Shown piece after piece: positions 41,430 to 52,589 of a DNA stretch of 64,000 nucleotides; the stretch's first letter is position 1, and the number at the start of each line of letters is the position of its first letter. The stretch is taken from the NCBI GenBank assembly GCA_002005505.1, contig KV908593.1, positions 97,727 to 161,726 on the forward strand. The letters are read 5' to 3'. This DNA comes from Botryococcus braunii (Eukaryota > Chlorophyta > Trebouxiophyceae). The notes below the pieces were generated by a model. The model saw only the letters and a list, made by a program, of their open reading frames with translations. It had not been told where the DNA came from and ran no database searches. The translations under genes and the position numbers were made by a program.

Positions 41430-43156
41430 GAACTATTGCTGGTAGACCTGTCAGTATTTTGTTGGACAGTGGAGCCTCGGCCAATTTTATTGATGATAAA
41501 CTTGTTCAGGAGCTTGCCCTTCCCACTGTGCCTTTGTGTTCACCTGTTACTGTAAGAGTGGCTGATGGTAGGACTTCTGTAGTGGGACATAATGTGTCAA
41601 CTGACCTGACTGTGGGAACTTTGGGTTTTGGAGTCACCTGCCTTCCCACTGAGTTGTCATATTATGATCTTGTCTTAGGTAAACCTTGGTTAACTGTCTT
41701 TAACCCAATTGTTAATTGGAAATTGAATGCTGTTTCTTTGGTGCATGATAATAAAACACATGTACTTCTGGGCTGTCATAGGTCAGGTATGCCTGAGTAT
41801 GTGGTTTCTTCCATAGAAGTGGAGGAAATGGTCAAGTTAGGTGATACATTATACATTATTCAACTTAATGCAGTTACTGAAATCTCCTGAGATACTAATG
41901 CATATGATGTACCAGAGCTGGAGCAGCTTTTGCAAGAGTTTAAGGATATACTATCTGGACTTCCTGAAGGCCTCCCTCCTTCTCGTGTCGTGATCATCAT
42001 ATTAGATTGGAGCCGGACGCAACTCCTCCAGCCTCCCGCATTTATCCACTGTCTGGAGCTCTGCTTGCTGAACTCCGTGCACAGTTGCAGGAGTTACTTG
42101 AGAGGGGGTTCATCCGCCCATCAACCTCTCCATTTTGTGCACCCATTCTATTTGTTCCCGAAAAGGGATGGTGGTTGGCGTCAATGCATTGATTACAGAG
42201 CCTTAAATAGGATTACCGTTAGGAATCAACACCCACTGCCTCGAATTGATGAGATGTTTGAGCAATTACATGGAATTTGTGTGTTTTCTAAGCTTGATCT
42301 TGCCTCTGTGTACCACCACATTCGTATGCATGAGGACAGCACTGAAAAAGCGGCTATCAAAACCCGTTATGGTCATTACGAGTTCACTGTTATGCCTTTT
42401 GGGTTAACTAATGCTCCTATTACTTTTCAGTCAGTGATGAATAATATCTTGGCTCCCTTTCTTGATAGGTTTGTGTTGGTTTACCTAGATGACATCCTAA
42501 TATATTCTAAATCTGTTGAAGAACACATGGAGCACTTGAGAATTGTCTTGTCAGTGCTTAGGGAACATAAATTTTAATGTAAAAGGTCTAAGTGTGAATT
42601 TGTTGCAAGCAGGTGGAATACTTGGGACACTTGTTGACTCCTCATGGGATTATGGTGGATCCAAGGAAGGTTGCAGCCATCCAAGATTGGCCCACACCCC
42701 TGAATGTGTCACAGTTGACAGGTTTTCTAGGCTTGACACAATATTATGACACTTTCATGGATCATTTTGCAGATGTTGCTTATCCTCTTACTGAGTTGAT
42801 TAAGAAGGATGTGCCTTGGACTTGGGAGGGACCTCAAATCCAAGCCTTTGTTGCATTAAAGGATCTTGTTTCTACTCCTCCTTGTTTATTAATGCCTGAT
42901 TTAGATAAACCTTTTGTTGTGCATGTAAATGCCTCAGGTTTTGATGTGGGTGCTGTTTTGCAGCAGGATCAAGGACAGGGACTGCAGCCCGTTGCCTTTG
43001 AGTCCAGGAAACTCCAGCCCCCTGAGAAGAAATTAGCCCCTTATGACAGAGAATTATTGGCTCTTGTTCATGCTTTGCTTAAATGGAAACATTTGCTGCT
43101 GGGTGCTAAGTTTACCTTATGGCCTGCTTCAGCCACTGCCCATTCCGGATGGACCT
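41430..43156 (+). pseudogene. Gypsy-1b protease, RT and RNase H (resumed)
   Basis: Protease at 41459-41890 (ILLDSGASANFIDD; LVLGKPWLTVFNPIVNWKL), ending at a TGA. RT at 41930-42577 (RDGGWRQCIDYRALNRIT; FSKLDLASVYHHIRM; PFGLTNAPITFQ; active site YLDDILIY), then a frame shift. RNase H at 42613-43120 (NASGFDVGAVLQQ; RELLALVHALLKWKHLLLG). RNase H then jumps directly to codons of the integrase zinc region (LLQPLPIPDGPW), a deletion of about 0.6 kb relative to Gypsy-1a. Copia-B2 is inserted at ACCTT. Confidence 0.9.
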
Positions 43157-43853
43157 TGTTATATTAATTAATATTTATGCCTTTCCCTCACAGGAGAAAT
43201 AATGGCAAGTCCCCAGATGAAGACAATACCAGTTAGGAAGGAGGGGCAGAATTCAGAGTTCTGCCAGGCAATACATGCATCTGAACGGAGACAATCATAA
43301 CGCAAGTTGCAGACACGTTTGCAGAAAGAAGGCTTATGGTGCGAGCACGGATAGGGAAGGCACTTGGTTGGAACTACAGTGGCACTCCTGGTGTCTATTA
43401 ATCAGTTGCTAACCAGTCCATGTTATGTATACGTCCTTTGCCTACTTAACACCGCACAAGTAGAGTGGACATCGTCTAACACCCTCCGTGCCGCCACCAT
43501 GCAGGTGACTTAATCCTTGTTATATTCCTGGGTCTATCACCCAGATGAACATTGTTAGAACTTATTAGACATATGGAGTTGAGGTTAGCTCATCGGACAA
43601 AGTATTGAGCAGGACCTGAGTGAGAGCAGGTTAGGCTTGTTTAAACTGCGTCACCTCGTTAGGAGAGATGAAAGATATTGTAATGACTTGGTTGGAACTA
43701 CAGTGGCACTCCGTGTGTCTATTAATCAGTTGCTAACCAGTCCATGTTACGTATATGTCCTTTGCCTACTTAACACCGCACAAGTAGAGTGGACATCATC
43801 TAACACCCTCCGTGCCGCCACCATGCAGGATACGCCAAGCTCAGAACATATTA
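43157..43853 (+). repeat. Copia-B2 5' LTR
   Basis: 697 bp. Leader copy 1 is 43362-43504, followed by GTGACT; copy 2 is 43686-43828, followed by GATACGCC. The predicted intron 43505-43828 is 324 bp. TGTAA at 43679-43683 lies two bases before copy 2. A hairpin-forming GCAGAATTC/GAGTTCTGC lies in U3. Confidence 0.93.
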
Positions 43854-43868
43854 GGTTATGGGCCCACG
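43854..43868 (+). promoter_or_regulatory. Copia-B2 primer-binding site
   Basis: GGTTATGGGCCCACG directly after the LTR; half-tRNA initiator-Met type. Confidence 0.85.
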
Positions 43869-43921
43869 GGCTCGGACGCTGAATGTAAGTGGCGCCTGAA
43901 TCAGAGCTCATTAGACCGTGA

Positions 43922-44422
43922 ATGGCGAAGAAGCGGACAAAGCAAACAGCCCGGAAGACCACCAATCTCAACGTGCCAGCGCGCTTGAGATCAGGACCTC
44001 CGTCATACAACGAAAGAATCCGAGAAGGAGGACCACGTGGAGACCGCAATCCTGACGAGAGAGTCTTCAATGTCAAGGACTACATCTTTCACCTTCACGT
44101 TGGCTGTCCGCTAGCTCAACCCACCTGGTTCAGAGAGTGATTTCTACTGTATCCTGCATACAAGTTCACTCCGTGGGAAATCTCGTTTGTGAATCTAGAG
44201 CCAGGTTTTGTCACTCGGGCCAAGTTTCGCACATATTTTCGCACAACCTAGTGGAGCAATCGTGAACAAGAATTAGCTGAAAGCACTGCGTATCTAGCTG
44301 CTGAGTCTTCCTTGGCAGCTTTGCCATCAGACTTACTCAAGGACCTGGGGAATTCGAAGGAGAAGTTGCGTTCAGAATCTGAGTGGGAGACTGACTCTGA
44401 TGTGGAGAGAGACATAGAGTAA
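43922..44422 (+). pseudogene. Copia-B2 ORF0 with histone H3-like N-terminus (two stops)
   Basis: ATG 53 bases after the primer site; the frame runs 166 codons to TAA at 44420-44422. Residues 1-14 read MAKKRTKQTARKTT: apart from two inserted lysines this is the H3 N-terminus (MARTKQTARKST) with one S-to-T change. The middle (PAYKFTPWEISFVNLEPG) and the acidic tail (SEWETDSDVE) match Copia-B1. A TGA (44138-44140) and a TAG (44249-44251) break it, but length and frame are kept, as expected for a protein maintained until recently. Confidence 0.88.
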
Positions 44423-44474
44423 GATCCTGCAGCACCCTTGCAAGTACTGAAACCATCAGGCAACTGGGCAAACT

Positions 44475-46085
44475 ATGACTTCCAAGAAGAAAGGATCATC
44501 AGCCAATGGAGCCTCAACGTCAAGCAGTGAACCAGCCTCATCCACGCCCAACAGAGAACCTTGCACCCCCAGCACTTCAAGAGGCAGCGGAGATGAGTTG
44601 CCCAAGATTATCCCAACAACTGTCAAGGTACACATAAAATTGAAGGAACGGGGGACAAATATTATCGTGTGGAAGAATACATTTCTGGCAGCAAACGAGT
44701 CAAAAGGGTCCCTACCTGCCATCCTAGAGGCCATGCCTGGTATTGCAAATGATGCAGCTGCAATGCTGCTACTTTATGAGTCAGCCCCAGAGGAATGGCT
44801 GGGACCTCTGTCTAATCTGCCCTCTGCTTATGATGCATTTGAGTTCATCTGCAGAAAGTTTATTGGTGGGCATAATATCCAGGCCAATACAGACTGGCTC
44901 CAAGAAATGGGTCAGGGAATGAAACATGATGAGACAATCTCACAATATGTCAACCGAATGATCAACCAGAAGGCATGCCTTGACAGGAACAACCATGCCT
45001 TACTGGATACACACGTTGCAACCCAGATCGCGCAGGGCTTGCCAGATGCAGCTTAAGAGCCACGAATGATAACAACAGCTGCAGCACATCCCCTGGAGAA
45101 GCTGGCTGATCTTCTGCGCAACACTGCAGCTGCTGTGGGCTTCGACGAGTATGCCCCCTGCCAGCCCAGGGTCTTGGCACTTGGACAGGGACCCAGCGGA
45201 ATTAATACCCCACCAGCTGCCAGCGCAGCCCATCAGCAGGCCCAGCCAGCTGTCTCTGAGACCAAGTCAGCGACAAAGGGCATCTGCAATTACTGCAACA
45301 AGAGGGGACACTATTGGAGGGACTGTCGCAAGAGGAAGCGGGACGAGGAGACCCAACGGAACGTAGTGGCAGCGGTCCAACAACTGCAGGGAATGTGGCC
45401 ACAGGGACCTCCTCCTATGGGTGGCCCACACCCTCCTGCAGCCCAGCTGGCTCACCCTGGACTGGAAGCGTTTCCGGCTTGGTTTCAACCCCCAGCTCCC
45501 CCACATCCACCACCTGGAGGTATGCCATACATAATTTCCCTCAACAACCTGGAGACTCCTGTCAGAAAATCGTCTCTGCAATCCTGGCTGGTGGACAATG
45601 GAGCATCTGTACACCTGGTGAATGACGTGACCCTGCTACACAATCCAACTGTACATGCCAAACCTATCCCATTACATCTGGCCACTTTAGATGCCACTGG
45701 TGGAGTTGTAGCATCTGGCTCAGTCTATATACTCAGTCGCCTGGGAGTTCCCCTGTGGATACATCATGTTCAGTGTGTTCCTTCTGCCACCTCAAACATA
45801 CTGTCAGTATCTGCAGCTTTGCGGGATGGGGCAGTATTTCACACAGATAATGTTGGAGCGTTCACTGAAGTGTGTGGTCCAAACAGCTGGAGGGCTCGGA
45901 TCAGTGCAGAGAAAGGGCTATTTTACATTCATCACGTTGTAGCCCTGAGTCCCAGTGTTAACATCAGAAGAGTTGCTGCTGCTGTGAAGTCCAAAACTCC
46001 CACCCAAAACTCACACAACTGTGCCGGACGAGACTCTGGCATAGCAGAATGGGACATCCAGGGGAAACATGGATGCAGCGCTTAA
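44475..46085 (+). pseudogene. Copia-B2 Gag and protease
   Basis: Starts MTSKKKGSSANGA. Gag core as in Copia-B1 (TFLAANESKGSLPAILEAM; DWLQEMGQGMKHDETISQYV), one TAA at 45054-45056 in the same frame, zinc knuckle CNYCNKRGHYWRDC, then the protease with VDNGASVHLVND (catalytic DSGA altered to DNGA). The frame shifts near 46020 in the GAG-pre-integrase domain. Confidence 0.9.
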
Positions 46086-49000
46086 CCAATGAGGACCTGG
46101 TCTCAGGAATTGATACATCCCTATGCCCCTGCTCCATTTGTCCAGTGTACTGCGAAGCATGTATAGAAGGAAAGACTGCTCGGCCCCCATTTGGAGTAAG
46201 CTGTTGAATCACTTGACAGAGTCCATATAGACACTGTGGGTCCCATATCCCCTGCTGCAGTAACTAGTGAACGCTACTGGGTGACTGCTTTGGATGAGTC
46301 ATCTCAGTTGAAGGCAGTTTTACCCGTAAAGTCCAAAGATGCCACCAGTGCTGCAGTGCGGGACCTCCTACTATATTGGCAGACCCAGAAGAAAACCAAA
46401 GTGAAGTGTATCCGGTGTGACCATGGAACTGAATTTCTGAACGCCACGTTCAAAGAATTCTGTGCATCCCAGGAGACTAAATTGGAGACCTTGGCTCCCT
46501 ACACCCCGCAGCAGAATGGAGCAGCTGAAAGAGCCAGTCGCACCCTCAAGGAACGCACCACGACCCTTCTGGCTTTTGCAGCTGCAAGTCCAACTTTGTT
46601 GAAGGAGGCCCTGGAAACTGCCTGTACCCCAGTACCGGGAGGGACCGCACGCCATCCGAACTATTTTTTGGCTACAAACCAAATGTAACCCCATTACGTA
46701 CCTGGGGTTGTTTAGCCCTTGTTCACATCCCTGATGTTCAGCGCTCTGTGTTTTCCCCCAAAACAGTGCCAGGGATGCTCACTGGTTACTCAGCCTCCTC
46801 CAAAGCTTATCGGATATATGTGGGAGGGGGTATCTGGAAGGAGAGCACAGATGTGGTCTTCGTGGAGCATCTCAGTGGAGCCTCTCGGGTTGGCATGAGT
46901 GTTTCCCGAGCGGAGACCCCAGAATTCCTGTGTCCTGAGACCCCTGCAAGTGATGCTCCCCCAATTTTTTTCCGGCACCTTCCCTGGCACAACCAACTCT
47001 AGCCTCGAGACAGACCTTGATGACCCAGACAAAGAGTCAGAGGACCTGCCATCCTCCAGCAACCTCCCTACGTAGACTGCCACGGGACCCTCCAGGAAGG
47101 CTGAGCCCGAGCCTGTATCCAGAAGACCGTGTGACCCCATGGAGATGAATCAAACCCTGGAGGCAGTACAGGACTTGGCTAGAGGAGTTCGAAGGGACTC
47201 CCAACCTCTACCGCAGATGGAGCGAGCCCAGGAGGTACTCAGACCAACGAGTTCTGAATGCTGCAATCACCAATTGGATGGCTTGACTCGGGCCCAACGA
47301 CACGAACAACGAACCGCCGCGAAAGAACTCCTGCTGCCACATGAGAAGGGAGATAGCAGAGAGTGAGAGGGGTTGACTGAGTGTGACTCTCTGTCACAGG
47401 TACCAGGGGAAGTGCAGTTAGATGGTGATCCTCATGAGGGACATGAATTGCATGTGAGTGCAGTGAGGGGGGCAGCTGCATGCAAAGCTGTAAATGGTCC
47501 TAGAGAGCTGAGCAGTATGGGTGGAACCTGTTCAGTGAATGAGAGAAATGTAAGAGATGTGACCATGCAGAGTTTTACTGGCAATCCGTCCAGCCAGAGC
47601 ATTCCTGGACGGGACTGTGGTGGCAGCCACAGGGCAGAGAGAGAATCACATGTTTTCTCTGAACCAGCCAGACATGATTGTGAGCGGGATACAGGGTCTG
47701 CATCCCTGCCTCCTTGTAAGGGACGAGAGGAGGAGGTGAATCAAGAGCACAGACACTGTGGAGACAGACCAAATTACAAGTGCTCACTGAGAGGTACCTG
47801 TGCCTGGGAGAATGATGTCAGAGATGTGAGATCACTACCAACAGTGACATTCAATCGGGCTGAGAGGCATCTGGATCACTTGAATCAGGGGAAGTCTGCA
47901 GACACTCTGCAATATCCCAATGTTGCTTCTGAGAGACCTGAAGAGTCTGAATTCTTGCAGGCATGTCAGAGTGTGACTTAGGAGGTGAATCGGAAGTCTG
48001 GACAAGGTGAAGAAATGCCCAATTATAAAGACTTTCCAAGAGGTACCTGTGCATGGGAGGATGATGTGAGGGATGAGCATAATAACTTGTGCAAAGCCAA
48101 GTGTGAATCAAAGCGAGAGAGAGGTATGAGAGAGAATTCTGCTCCCACTGGAGAGTCTGTGAGGTGTAACTCGGCGAGTGTCAGTGGAAGAGTAGTGGGT
48201 TCTAATCAGAGTGAAAGGAAATCAGGCAATAATGAGGAGAAGCACACAGGTGTTAGATTTGGGAAAATTCATGTTCCTTCTAATTTGAGAGAAGCGCAGA
48301 TGTCTCCCCAGTGGGAATACTGGAAGGCAGCTACGCAGGAGGAGCAGAATTCACTAGATACACATGAGGTCATGGAGTTTGTACCTATACCTCATGGACA
48401 TAAGGTTATTCCAGTTCACTGGATATTCTCGGTAAAGATGGATGCTCATGGTAATGTGGTGAGATTCAAAGCCAGATTGGTGCACAGGGATGCAGACAAA
48501 TCCCTGGGGTGGATGTGATGGAGGTTTTTTGCTCCTACTAGTAGCTATGGAGCTAGGAGGGCACTGTTGGCTGATGCTGCAAGAGAGGGCTTTGAAATTC
48601 ACCAGGTAGACGTTAAGACCGCCTTTCTGAATGGTGAGCTTGAGGACGAAGTGTATGTAACTCAACCTCCTGGCTTTGAAAATGGTGATAAGAATATCGT
48701 GTGTCGTTTGAGAAAGGCATTGTATGGCATGAAGCAGGCCCCACGTGCCTAGCACAAAACCCTAAATGACAAGCTAGAAGTCATGGGGTATGAGGTGTGC
48801 AAGTGTGATGCTGGAGTGTATGTGAGATGCTCTAATGATGGAGGTAAATCGTATGTGCTGATATATGTAAATGATCTCCTGATAGTTTCCAAGGGTATGT
48901 CAGAAGTGGAGAGAGTGAAAGGACTCCTCAAGAAAGAGTTCACTATCCATAATCTTTGAGAAGTGAAGGATTTCTTGGGATGTCAAGTGATGAGAGATAG

Positions 49001-49845
49001 AGGTATAGGCCTAATCACCCTGAGTTGTATCCCCAAGATTGATGCACTTGTGGAGAAATTTGGCTTGGATCTTGAGTCAGTGGGACCGGATACTCCCATG
49101 ACAAAAGATTTTGTAATGTCCCAAAGGCCTGCACCGAGAGATGGGAGCGACAGCATCGGTGCTGGAAGGCCACTACCTCCAGGACACCGTCACTGTGAGT
49201 TAGTTGGGTCTGTCATGTATATAGCCAACACCACCCGTCCAGATATAGCTCAGGCAGTAGGTGTGTTGTCTCGTTACCGCATATCTCCCACCACAGCACA
49301 TTGGAATGAAGCTATCCGTGTGCTGAAGTATCTGAAAGGAACCCGAGATTTGGTTCTGACTCTCGGGAGGGAGGAGATAGAGCTAGAAGGCTATGTGGAT
49401 GCCGACTATGGAGGTGATCAGGATCACCGCTTCTCTACCACCGGATTTGTCCTCACTGTGTTTGGAGGAGCAGAGGTGTGGGGAAGTAAAAAGCAATCTA
49501 TTGTTGCCACAACAGTGCAGGCTGAAATCATGGCAGCAAGTGCTGTAGTGAAGGAAGCCAATTGGCTGAGAGGTTTCCTAGAGGAAATTGGAGTGTTACC
49601 GTGGATAGTGAAGATCCATTGTGACAACCAAGGGTGTATAAATCACCTGAGGAATCATGTGTATTTTAAACACACAAAGCATATTGCAATTAGCTGTCAC
49701 TTTGCCCGTGAAGCTATTGCAAAGGGGCACGTTGAATTCAAGTACATTCAATGCTAGAAAGGTGGCAGACATTTTCACCAAACCACTAGTTAGACAAGTG
49801 TTTCAGGGACATCGTGACTCACTGCGGCTGCCCAAGTTCCTGTGA
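46086..49845 (+). pseudogene. Copia-B2 integrase, linker, RT and RNase H
   Basis: Integrase at 46086-46690 (DTVGPISPAAVTSERYW; RCDHGTEFLN; TPQQNGAAERASRTL), then KTVPGMLTGYSASSKAYR. The linker at 47000-48260 contains Cys modules (YKCSLRGTCAWENDVRD; KDFPRGTCAWEDDVRD). RT at 48280-48960 (HQVDVKTAFLNGELEDEVYV; ALYGMKQAPRA, stop; active site YVND). RNase H at 48963-49757 (GYVDADYGGDQDHRFSTTG; DNQGCINHLRN; ADIFTKPL). At least eight stops or shifts. Useful as a comparison for which parts of Copia-B1 are conserved. Confidence 0.9.
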
Positions 49846-49863
49846 GGAAAAGGCAAGGGGAAG

Positions 49864-50555
49864 TGTTATGTTAATTAATATTTATGCCTTCCCTCAGAGG
49901 AGAAATAATGGCAAGTCCCCAGATGAAGACAATACCAGTTAGGAAGGAGGGGCAGAACTCTGAGTTCTGCCAGGCAATACATGCATTTGAACGGAGACAA
50001 TCATAACGCAAGTTACAGACACTTTTGCAGAAAGAAGGCTTATGGTGCGAGCACGGATAGGGAACGCACTTGGTTGGAATTACAGTGGCACTCCGGGTGT
50101 CTATAATCAGTTGCTAACCAGTCCATGTTACGTATATGTCCTTTGCCTACTTAACACCGCACAAGTAGAGTGGACATCGTCTAACACCCTCCGTGCCGCC
50201 ACCATGCAGGTGACTTAATCCTTGTTGTATTCCTGGGTCTATCACCCAGATGAACATTGTTAGAACATATTAGACATATGGAGTTGAGGTTAGCTCATCG
50301 GACAAAGTATTGAGCACGACCTGAGTGAGATCAGGTTAGGCTTGTTTAAACTGCGTCACCTCGTTAGGAGAGATGAGAGATATTGTAATGACTTGGTTGG
50401 AACTACAGTGGCACTCCGGGTGTCTATTAATCAGTTGCTAACCAGTCCATGTTACGTATATGTCCTTTGCCTACTTAACACCGCACAAGTAGAGTGGACA
50501 TCGTCTAACACCCTCCGTGCCGCCATGCAGGATACGCCAAGATCAGAATATATTA
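49864..50555 (+). repeat. Copia-B2 3' LTR
   Basis: 692 bp, preceded by the purine tract AAAAGGCAAGGGGAAG (49848-49863). Both leader copies and the TGTAA before copy 2 (50385 region) are kept. It ends AATATATTA. Confidence 0.92.
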
Positions 50556-51621
50556 ACCTTGGCAGAGCGTCTCCCTTTTTTTGGTGACTGATTTACCTGT
50601 CTACTGTGGTTTTGATTCTATTGTGGTATTTGTTGATAGGTTCTCTAAGTTGTGTGTCTTAGCTGCATGCATGAAAACCAACACTGCACCTCAACTTGCA
50701 CAATTGTTTATTGACAGGGTCTTTGTTAGGTTTGGAATGCCTACATCCATTGTTAGTGATAGAGATCCTCGGTTCACTAGTCACTTCTGGAAGGCCTTTC
50801 TGAAATTGTTAGGTACTGAGATTGCTATGTCTACTGCTTACCACCCTCAAACTGACGGACAGACAGAGAGGATGAATCGGACCATGGAAGACATGTTAAG
50901 AGGGTTTGTGGGGCCGAGACAGGATGACTGGTGCAAGTATTTAAGCATGGTGGCCACAATGGAGTTCGCTTATGATTACTCTCTCCAGGCTTCCACAATG
51001 CAGACATCTTTCTTCCTGAATCACGGGCGTCATCCCCTTACTCCCTTGTCTTCTGCTGTTCGTTCACGTTCTGCAAATCCTGCTGTTTCTGAGTGGGTTG
51101 AGGGGCTGCAGACTGCCTTAAAAAGTGCCAAGTCTAATCTTGCCTCTGCACAGCAACGGCAGAAGTCTTATGCAGATAGAAAGAGACGAGACCACCCTTT
51201 CAAGGTGGGGGACCAGGTATTGTTGGCTGCAAGGAAAAACCAGCTTTCACCTGGGCTCTCGTCTAAGTTATCAGCTAAGTATTTTGGGCCCTTTACTATT
51301 GCTGCAGCAGTTGGTACTAGAGCTTTTAGACTTCTCTTGCCTGAGACTGTAAACATCCATATTGTGTTTCATGTTTCCCAGCTGAAATCTTATGTGTCTT
51401 CATCTTCACCAGTGACTGTTACTTCACCTCCTCCTTTGTGTGCAGATAAGCGTGGCGGCGTCTACGAAGTTGAGGCCATCATTGCTAAGAAGAGAGTTGG
51501 AAAGTCTTGGCGGTACTTGGTCAAATGGATGGGCTATGCTAAAACTGAGAACACTTGGGAGCCCCTTGCCCATGTTCGGCACTTGGCAGACGACGTGGCA
51601 GCTGCCCCAGTCCTTTCTTAA
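50556..51621 (+). pseudogene. Gypsy-1b integrase with chromodomain
   Basis: After Copia-B2 the integrase core resumes (VTDLPVYCGFDSIVV; SDRDPRFTSHFW; YHPQTDGQTERMNRTMED). The 346-residue frame 50581-51621 covers the core, the C-terminal domain (VGDQVLLAARKNQL; LSAKYFGPFTI; NIHIVFHVSQLK) and a chromodomain at residues ~286-340 (YEVEAIIAKKRVGKSW; YLVKWMGYAKTENTWEP). This part has no stop. The zinc-binding region was deleted before Copia-B2 inserted, so the copy is dead as a whole. Confidence 0.92.
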
Positions 51622-51816
51622 GTCCCACTTGCGGGCATCCCTTGCTGAGCCACTTGCGGCCTTGAGACTTTTCCAGCCATTTGCGGCTGATGACCCTTGG
51701 ACTTCGCCAGCGAGCTTTGATTTGGGAGGGAGGGAGGGTGGAAGGGTCTGGGAGGGAGAGGGATCATGAATTGGGTTGCATGCATGTCTCTTGTCTACTT
51801 GTTTTGCATGGGTTAT
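51622..51816 (+). other. Gypsy-1b 3' untranslated end
   Basis: Non-coding. Purine-rich stretches (GGGAGGGAGGGAGGG at 51726; GGGAGGGAGAGGGA near 51752) are candidate polypurine tracts, and the LTR would start soon after. The region is cut at GGTTAT (51811-51816) by a Copia-A LTR. Confidence 0.55.
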
Positions 51817-52185
51817 TGTTGAGTTGTGAACATACATTATAGATTGCCTTGTGCTTTAGGTGATCTTCAAATGTACGTTATTAGGATACGGGTCCACTAT
51901 CCACAAAAGGTACCTCGAGACACGTTCGGATGAGGTCTATTTCGAACATAAGGTACAATCTGATATAGATTACGCGTTAGTGTGAAAGGACTATTAAAGC
52001 TGCGATCACCGCATTGTCGAGCAACTGGTTTGGAAAGATACTGGGCACATAAGGATGCCAGTCTTGTTCATGCAGTTGCATGTGTCTAAAGAGGAGACAG
52101 TCGTCAAGGACTGTAGCTGGAGAGGCACGAACTTACGACCTGTCTGCTTGCTTACAGGATACGCCACTGCCCATAACCTTTTACA
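51817..52185 (+). repeat. Short Copia-A 5' LTR (single leader copy)
   Basis: 369 bp, TGTTGAGTTGTG to CCTTTTACA. One leader copy ends GCTTGCTTACAG/GATACGCC; there is no tandem copy and no intron interval. Preceded by GTTAT, the same pentamer as at 12171-12175. GCCCATAACC near the end is complementary to the primer site. Confidence 0.93.
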
Positions 52186-52200
52186 GGTTATGGGCCCACG
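52186..52200 (+). promoter_or_regulatory. Copia-A2 primer-binding site
   Basis: GGTTATGGGCCCACG, half-tRNA initiator-Met type. Confidence 0.85.
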
Positions 52201-52234
52201 CCCTTCCAGCTGAGCCAAGGGCAGACAGGAGTGC

Positions 52235-52378
52235 ATGGCATCATCGGATTCATCTGTACTGGGTTTTCCACGGACTCGCCTGACGGCAAGAAGAAGTAAA
52301 AAAGGAACAACTGGATATTCACTCAGAAGGCCTACCTACAAAAGTCTTCAATCTCTTGGGAAGTTTTTTTGTCCGTGA
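52235..52378 (+). CDS. Small basic ORF upstream of Copia-A2 gag (47 aa)
   Basis: The frame starts MASSDSSVLGFPRTRLTARR and continues with basic residues (SKKGTTG) to a TGA. It sits between primer site and gag, where Copia-B has ORF0. RTRLTARRS loosely resembles RTKQTARKS of histone H3, but the match is short and basic-biased. It is frameshifted in the other Copia-A copy. It could be a decayed ORF0 or chance. Confidence 0.3.
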   Translation: MASSDSSVLGFPRTRLTARRSKKGTTGYSLRRPTYKSLQSLGKFFCP

Positions 52379-52589
52379 GATGACCTGAGATTATCACCCG
52401 TCGTCGTTATCGTGAGACCGTCAGTAGGTCCGGGTGCTCAGGCAATTGAAATGCTGAAGAATATTTTGCATATCTTGCATATTAAGGTTACATGCTAGAC
52501 CTCGAAAGGGTGGTACTTGAAAGTGCTGTGGTGTACGCCGGAAGGGTATACATAAATCAGCTGTTTCAGGCTGAACGCTGTCAGAGGAA
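52379..52589 (+). other. Copia-A2 leader before gag
   Basis: Non-coding, aligned to 13060-13269. No signal recognised. Confidence 0.5.

Larger units (their letters stand above)
43157..50555 (+). mobile_element. Copia-B2, full-length older Copia-B copy
   Basis: LTRs 43157-43853 and 49864-50555, flanked by ACCTT (43153-43157; its last T may be the first LTR base) and ACCTT (50556-50560). Same gene order as Copia-B1 (primer site, ORF0, gag, pol) but with many stops and frameshifts. The LTR ends TATTA rather than CA in both copies. It interrupts Gypsy-1b in the integrase N-terminal codons. Confidence 0.93.
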
